Shown here: in pieces, positions 60,101 through 64,000 of the stretch
How the letters are laid out: the number at the start of each line of letters is the position of its first letter
How positions within the stretch are numbered: the first letter of the stretch is position 1
Origin: Galaxea fascicularis
Taxonomy: Eukaryota; Cnidaria; Anthozoa; Scleractinia; Euphylliidae
DNA: 64,000 bases
Assembly (NCBI GenBank): GCA_948470475.1
Contig: OX419338.1
Location: 531,001 to 595,000, forward strand
Reading direction: 5' to 3'
Translations under genes and position numbers: made by a program
The notes under the pieces: model-generated
Database searches by the model: none
Told to the model about the DNA's origin: nothing
The model's input: only the letters and a program-made list of their open reading frames with translations

Positions 60101-62089
60101 GTGAAAGCTTTTGCTGGCCGATCATAGAGCGAAGCAATGCAAACCCGAAGGAAATACAATTTCATTTGATGCTGAAATGAAAACTGCTGTACTTTACCCT
60201 GAACTCTTCCCACAAACCAGACCCTAAAACTAAAACTCGCAACTCAACTTTCCTTGCCATGCACTTCCAAACATTTTTGCTATTTTTTCTTCAGTCCCAG
60301 TCCAGAACCTTAAATATTGATCTATGCCTGTGGGAGGTTGTCTCCGATAACAGCATGTGCAAAGTCTGACAGTATACAATATTGTATCAGTACTTTTATG
60401 CAAGAACGTTAATGAACTCCACTGACTCACCTTCCACTAGCTACACAAGACCAAATCAAACAGTCTGGTGAACTGGCCTTAAAGATTTGTTGGCTAATTT
60501 ATACTACTGAGAATAACGAACCAGGAGGGTGCCAATGCTTTTATTTGTGGTTTTGGTTTCGTTCTTTCTTATCTTATCTTTTTTGTTTTTGCTCAGGCGT
60601 GGAGAGTGACTTCAGCTTTTAATCCAAACCAAGCACTGGATTAGGATGCTTGTGTGTGAGTTGATCTGGGTTTCTTCAGCATCAGTACGAAAACATGTCC
60701 TCTGCAACAATAACTCTGGCCATTTTTTTCCCACAATTAATTACCTGATACAGAACCATAGCACCTTCCTTACAGCATGAACAACAAACCCTCAGTTTTC
60801 CTGGGGTGATGTCTTTACAAGTCCTGCAGTACACAAAATATTGAGCCTGACGCTGAGAGGCAGATGCTTCAAAATAATAACAATAATAATAGTAGTTAAT
60901 GCCAAAAACAGTGATAATACCAACACTAACACTACTACTATTTCTACTACTTCTAATGACAATATAGGGATTTTCAATTGAGTGTCGAAAGTAAATCACA
61001 TTTGCTTAGGTTTTGCATTACCTCGCTCCTTGATTGGTTGACAAAATACTCAGACACCATTTTCTCAGCCAATAAAACCAAAACCAAAAACAAGTTGCAT
61101 GTGTGCATTTCTCCATGCTTGGCACCAGTTGCATATAATTACTTCAAATCATGTCCAATCATAATGTGAAATTGGCCACACATTTTCAAAATTTGGTCGG
61201 ACAATGTCCAATGACCAAGTTTTGTTTCCAGCCCTGCTCTTGGTATGGCCACACTTCCTGAGCTTTACAATGAGCTGCCCAAACGGATAATGCCTTCTCA
61301 ATATAAAATTATTGCTATGGGTTTTCTTGAATTATGTCAAAATTCCAAAAACAGTAGCAGATCAATAGGAACTGTAAAGTGGCTTGAATTTAGGTTACAT
61401 GTACATGCAAGTCCGAATGGCCTTTTGTTTAAATTTATACCTCCTCTTACTGTGGTAGCAGCAGCAGCACCTTCTGTCTCATCTCCTTCTCCGACAGTAT
61501 CAAGACAAACTTTAGACAGTGGAGCCTCTAAGCCCTTTCCTGATCTTGCAGACCAACGGCCACCACGAACGGCATGAATTACACTTTGGTTAGGAATATC
61601 AGCATCCTGATGGACGTTTAAGTTAAGAGACAAGTAGATCAGTGCTAATTTTTACAGTCAACCATGTCACATGTTCGTTGTTTACTGTTTTAAGAAAACC
61701 AGGAACTTCGGGTAAAAACAAAATAATTAATTTAGCATTATGTGTTTCCATAAAAAAGCATTATTACAATAAAATTAAATTTCAATCTGTTTCATGTCAC
61801 TTTTTCAACCAACAAATATAGTATGCATTTCTTTTCTAGGTTATTTTTTGGTATATTTTGGCCAAGTATTGCATTAAACAAACATGTTGTAAGTGTTTGG
61901 CAGCCTAACTTAATTACAACATTAAGTTGCATCATCTGACGAAATCCAACAATTTTGAATGACGTTGCAGTCATTAGGAAGTCTAGACTATTGACATTTA
62001 ATTAATTATACAATTGGCAGTGTAAACCTTGCATTTTGGTTGGTCTAGATGAGTTTGTGAATGATGTACTCATGAAACAAAGAAAGTCA

Positions 62090-62122
<33 letters not shown>

Positions 62123-63523
62123 TTTATTTAAGTCTCAAATCGCTCTAGCTGAACACGAGTGCTTTACTAATTGGGGAGACTGTTAATCAAATAAACTCGA
62201 AATTAAATCAAATGTCAAAACAATCAAAACAACTGTTTAAGACAAAAGGACTCAATTTGTCAGTGCATGTGTAATTTGTTAGAAAGCAGTCCCATGCTGA
62301 CTGGTTAGAAATCGTGTTTCTATAACTCAATAGAAACACAGAACTAGCATGAGCTGTTGACATGATGATGATGTGAGCAAAGGGAATTTCCATTTTGATG
62401 ATCAAAATTAACAAGTTGTTTTCCTTTTTTTGTTGCAGTGTTTTCTAAAAGAAATAGAAAACATGTTCTCTGTGTTTTTATCAAGTTATAGAAACACTCA
62501 GGAAAGTTTGGAAGAACTTGTGTTTCCATAACTTGATAGAAACACGGTACATGTTTTCTGTTTCTTAAATAATACGTGGATAACTTCAAAACATGGTGAG
62601 AATATCAGTCACGCTCCTCTCCTGCAGAGCCCTCATCATGTATGACTTTGTTTTTCTACATTTTGATGTCATCCATGCATATTTTCTGAGACAGAACACA
62701 TGCACTGCCAACCACCGACCAGTTGGCTCAGTTGGTAGAGTGCAGGAGGTCATGAGTTCAAACCCTGGCCGGGCCGACACTCAGGGTCTTTAAATAACTG
62801 AGTCGAGAAAGTGCTTCCTTTGCAATGACATCTGCAAATGGTTAGACTTTCTAGTCTTCTCTGGTAAGGACCATAAACTGGAAGTCCCATCTCACAACCC
62901 TTCACAGTTGATTCTGTGGGACACTAAAGAACCACTAGGGATGTAACAAACCCTGGCTGTGACCACCCCTAGTGTTGCTTCACACAGGGATAACCTCACT
63001 GTGCCTTTCCCCCTTGGACAGAATTGTCCAAGAAAAATTAGTATGTCATATCAGAATACTTCTTAAATGGCTTTAACAGATTTTTAAAGTGGAAAATAAG
63101 TTGGCGTGAAGCAAACCATCTTGTCCAAGGAAGATTATAAAAATAAGACAGAGAGGTTAGAGAGATGGGGTTACCAAATTGTACCCCCTTCAAATGACAA
63201 ATACACCACCATATGGGACTAGATAGTGTCTTATTCAGAAGAATTATTTGCCCTACAAAACAAAACAGAAAAAGAAAAAAGAAAGATATAACTAAACTAG
63301 GAAATTTATATTACTGAGACAAAACCTTGAGCTTCATGTCATCCTTGAGTTCTCGGCCAGCAAAAATGATTCTTATATCTTTGGGATCCACTGCCTGTTG
63401 TCGGCCAATCTCTTCTTTTAACTTTGACACATTCCATTGTGGATCCACTTGGACTGGTATATTCCTGTTGGAATTGAATCTTACAAATATCGGAAGCTTT
63501 CGGGATCTCCTTGCAGATGTCAT
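48307..63523 (-). CDS. PRKN: Parkin, RBR-type E3 ubiquitin ligase (complete, 441 aa)
   Basis: Parkin ubiquitinates outer mitochondrial membrane proteins after PINK1 activation and drives mitophagy. Eleven coding exons, minus strand: 63326-63523, 61451-61606, 60745-60852, 59604-59687, 58814-58929, 58404-58549, 52142-52200, 51488-51622, 50031-50126, 49130-49247 and 48307-48416. All have GT/AG junctions and consistent phases; the total of 1,326 nt includes the TAA. Domains: ubiquitin-like at 1-85, with Ser74 equivalent to human Ser65 (NQSVIH); a short linker; RING0 at about 119-205; RING1 at about 211-270; IBR at about 290-350; REP helix with Trp380 equivalent to human Trp403; RING2 at about 392-441 with Cys408, His410 and Glu419 equivalent to human Cys431, His433 and Glu444. 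The start at 63523 gives a nine-residue basic N-terminal extension (MTSARRSRK) relative to human. Human numbering is from memory. Confidence 0.97.
49424..49661 (-). mobile_element. tRNA-Leu-like SINE in a parkin intron
   Basis: On the minus strand the 5' end reads GTCAGGATGGCCGACTGGTT and then CGGGTTCAAATCCCGCTCT, matching a tRNA-Leu-type head with A box and B box. About 150 bp of unrelated body and an (AATA)n tail at 49424-49446 follow. Transcribed by RNA polymerase III if active. Confidence 0.75.
50450..50585. mobile_element. 136-bp hAT-like MITE, copy 2, TSD GAACTTAC
   Basis: The termini GGAAAGATTTCCGCAGAGG and (opposite strand) GGCAAGATTTCCGCAGAGG pair for about 40 bp with two mismatches. 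Identical 8-mers GAACTTAC flank it at 50442-50449 and 50586-50593, the hallmark length of hAT insertions. Same family as 17194-17319. It lies about 320 bp from the parkin exon at 50031-50126. Confidence 0.9.
51295..51405 (+). repeat. Retroelement 3' tail with (ATT)n
   Basis: TTTGATTTACAGTCTCCCC through GATTTGAGACTTAAATAAAG ends in (TTA)n. The same sequence, inverted, is at 62095-62205. A defined 3' end with a simple-repeat tail indicates a SINE or LINE family. Lies in a parkin intron beside a hairpin around 51258-51292. Confidence 0.6.
52671..53149. mobile_element. TIR element with internal AAACCTTGAGA repeats
   Basis: GACACGTGCAAACCTTCCAAC at the left is inverted as GTTGGAAGGTCTGCACGTGTC at the right. 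Inside, AAACCTTGAGAT occurs at least four times near the ends, and AAACCGTGAG variants accumulate at the right. It lies in the long sixth intron of parkin, close to the exon at 52142-52200. Confidence 0.65.
54330..54570. repeat. Dispersed repeat, copy 1 (direct pair with 55490-55680)
   Basis: Shares TTTTCGGAAGGG, GCATTTTC, AATAGTTC, TTCAGCT and AATCCGAACA blocks, in order, with 55490-55680. A diverged direct repeat without coding capacity, in the sixth intron of parkin. Confidence 0.45.
55275..56084. mobile_element. 810-bp TIR element, TSD TTA (Harbinger-like termini)
   Basis: GGCCCGTTTGAAACG at the left is inverted as CGTTTCAAACGGGC at the right. TTA flanks both ends (55272-55274 and 56085-56087). 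It contains the 55490-55680 repeat copy and a (GATT)n microsatellite. It ends 190 bp before the Myb/SANT start codon; no transposase frame is present. Confidence 0.65.
55490..55680. repeat. Dispersed repeat, copy 2
   Basis: Diverged direct copy of 54330-54570, located inside the TIR element at 55275-56084. Shared blocks occur in the same order. Confidence 0.45.
56275..57342 (+). CDS. Myb/SANT-like DNA-binding protein, antisense within parkin intron 6
   Basis: An uninterrupted 355-codon frame from an ATG at 56275. An acceptor-like CAATTACAG lies 15 bp upstream, so a non-coding first exon is possible. A Myb/SANT-like trihelix domain lies at about residues 50-120: conserved tryptophans at 52 (RWTEGE), 64 and 81 (YQEWNMIA), then [16 protein letters not shown] Pro/Thr-rich linker (about 150-250) and an acidic Ser stretch ([10 protein letters not shown]) follow. 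Next come basic clusters suited to nuclear import ([10 protein letters not shown] near 284) and a C-terminal amphipathic helix or coiled coil (about 305-355). This layout is common in MSANTD-type proteins and in the Myb-like partner proteins of Harbinger transposons. A Harbinger-like TIR element lies just upstream, so domestication from, or residence in, such an element is possible. I cannot assign an orthologue. Expression is unknown. Confidence 0.8.
   Translation: MASGSHTNAMPIGEGERSNVVQIDVPHQHQATISKPEVNEEEVGGTVNSSRWTEGETTTLLGLWRANYRLIKGKKRNYQEWNMIAREFNRRVAHCSLGPRTGNQCKVRIKNLLAEYNRTKDQLPHSFPYHDTLKDILKNKGAPFNQGDVVRINIPVELSPVVGDTSVSTATVVTSSPSPHINIPPDDHTPKPLRPIAPAPQTTPLNAPISTQVGQYSVPVQVYNEGVPQTTPATTIPGTSAPQNVASDDESSDDESYTEETVSSSHKRPHWNNALNEPSPVRKKPRKNPRPVKMGQSRQNDLSMIGILREFLEDSRKREEDLFKRILQQQLEAESRYQQFTLDVLKEIGKMFKKE
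58185..58400. repeat. Dispersed hairpin repeat abutting a parkin splice donor
   Basis: GGGCTAGCGCTCG and CGAGCGTTAGCCC-type segments form an inverted pair around 58222-58275. They are followed by TTTCACGGTGGCCAATTCAC and a conserved-looking tail to about 58395. The repeat ends a few bases from the donor of the parkin exon at 58404-58549, so it makes up the start of the 6.2-kb intron. Confidence 0.55.
59930..60130. repeat. Dispersed repeat with TTTTCAATTGAGT terminus, copy 1
   Basis: Begins TTTTCAATTGAGTATCACAA, followed by AAACCAAAACCAAAG and a central AATAATTACATATA. Related to 60971-61200. Probably partial copies of one TIR family; the right terminus is not found. Confidence 0.45.
60971..61200. 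repeat. Dispersed repeat with TTTTCAATTGAGT terminus, copy 2
   Basis: Begins TTTTCAATTGAGTGTCGAAA and continues through GATTGGTTGAC, CCAATAAAACCAAAACC and TATAATTACTTCAAAT. Shares the terminus with 59930-60130. Lies in the parkin intron between the exons at 60745 and 61451. Confidence 0.5.
62095..62205 (-). repeat. Retroelement 3' tail with (AAT)n, inverse of 51295-51405
   Basis: (AAT)n then AACTTTATTTAAGTCTCAAAT through GGGGAGACTGTTAATCAAAT is the reverse complement of the copy at 51295-51405, with small differences. Confidence 0.6.
62714..62960 (+). mobile_element. tRNA-derived SINE in parkin intron 1
   Basis: A-box-like TGGCTCAGTTGG (62724-62735) and B-box-like GAGTTCAAACCC (62754-62765) have tRNA-like spacing. 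A unique body of about 190 bp follows. The A box agrees well with the TRGCNNAGYNGG consensus; the B box is degraded. The right boundary is uncertain because no clear tail or duplication is visible. Confidence 0.65.
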
Positions 63524-64000
63524 GATCAACTCATGAGTGCTGAGTATTACAAAACAGCCTACAACAAAAGCAAACTTTGTATAAGCGACTTTGTATTTAT
63601 AATAAGTATTCTAAGGGCAACTAAGGAAAACATGGAAAGCAAACATATATATTTACAGACTAAAGCTTTCATAAGATACTTTACTATAACAGGATGTTTA
63701 CAAATTTGTGTTGTACGTAGTTTAAACTGATATTTAGGTTTTACATTGATTTCAGAGTAGTCTGATTCTCAATGTCCTTTGCTTCATCACCCTGTTCTGC
63801 ATGAATAATTAAGGTTCAGAGACAAAGGAAATTAATTTTTTGTTTCAGCCAGGTTGAAATCATTTTAGCCTGGCATGAACTTCATTGACCTACAACATGC
63901 ATTATTTAGTGCTGGAACAGAAAGGTTGGAGACACAATTTAAAGATTGCATGTACAGGAACATTTAAACAAAGGTAATGCAAATCTCTTGTCAGGAGAAA
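63524..64000. other. Parkin upstream region, no gene recognised
   Basis: This holds the presumed parkin 5' UTR and promoter. In vertebrates PACRG is arranged head to head with PRKN; no PACRG-like coding sequence is visible on the plus strand within these 477 bp. It could begin beyond the window. Confidence 0.5.

Noticed and set aside
60682..60744. Continuation of parkin RING0 past LYQ
   Set aside because: A CAG/GTAATT donor at 60745 joins in phase to the DPSSWDDVL exon, which restores alignment with known parkins.
62714..62790. Functional tRNA gene
   Set aside because: Box-like motifs are present but stems do not pair, and a long SINE-like body follows; better explained as a tRNA-derived SINE.

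Overview
This is a metazoan nuclear genome window. It has multi-exon genes with GT/AG introns, tRNA-derived SINEs, many small inverted-repeat transposons and very long tandem arrays. The base composition is AT-rich, and the gene families plus the style of the dispersed repeats suggest an anthozoan cnidarian (coral or sea anemone). That placement is inference from general familiarity, not from a search.

Four protein-coding genes can be assembled. (1) 1-7343, minus strand: the N-terminal three quarters of site-2 protease (MBTPS2), eight exons, running off the left edge. (2) 11696-18229, minus strand: a complete six-exon TRIM-type protein of 495 aa (RING, two B-boxes, coiled coil, FN3, no SPRY). 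(3) 48307-63523, minus strand: a complete eleven-exon parkin (PRKN) of 441 aa with the phospho-acceptor serine and the catalytic Cys/His/Glu all conserved. (4) 56275-57342, plus strand: a single-exon Myb/SANT-like DNA-binding protein of 355 aa lying antisense inside the sixth intron of parkin.

The 30 kb between the TRIM and parkin genes (18230-48306) has no gene I can support and is almost entirely repeat architecture. From left to right: a decamer-based minisatellite (18756-19322); a broken recombinase-like first exon (19442-19540); a 7.4 kb array of about 308 identical 24-bp units (19562-26963); a large inverted duplication carrying mirrored TATA boxes (29772-30685 and 31285-32879); a 1 kb terminal-inverted-repeat element (33838-34838); a 4.7 kb array of about 234 identical 20-bp units (37766-42448); and a foldback element whose two arms are built from the decamer minisatellite (44549-46659).

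The 24-bp and 20-bp arrays are the most striking signal. Reverse-complementing one unit shows they are related sequences, and they lie in opposite orientations. Each is also accompanied on its inner side by homologous flanking DNA in opposite orientation (27094-27545 and 37180-37460). The window therefore holds two inverted members of one array-carrying repeat family. The foldback element, with decamer-built inverted arms, resembles Drosophila FB elements in design. Functionally, MBTPS2 (membrane proteolysis of stress transcription factors), TRIM and parkin (ubiquitin ligases) are separate transcription units; nothing indicates that they form one pathway.
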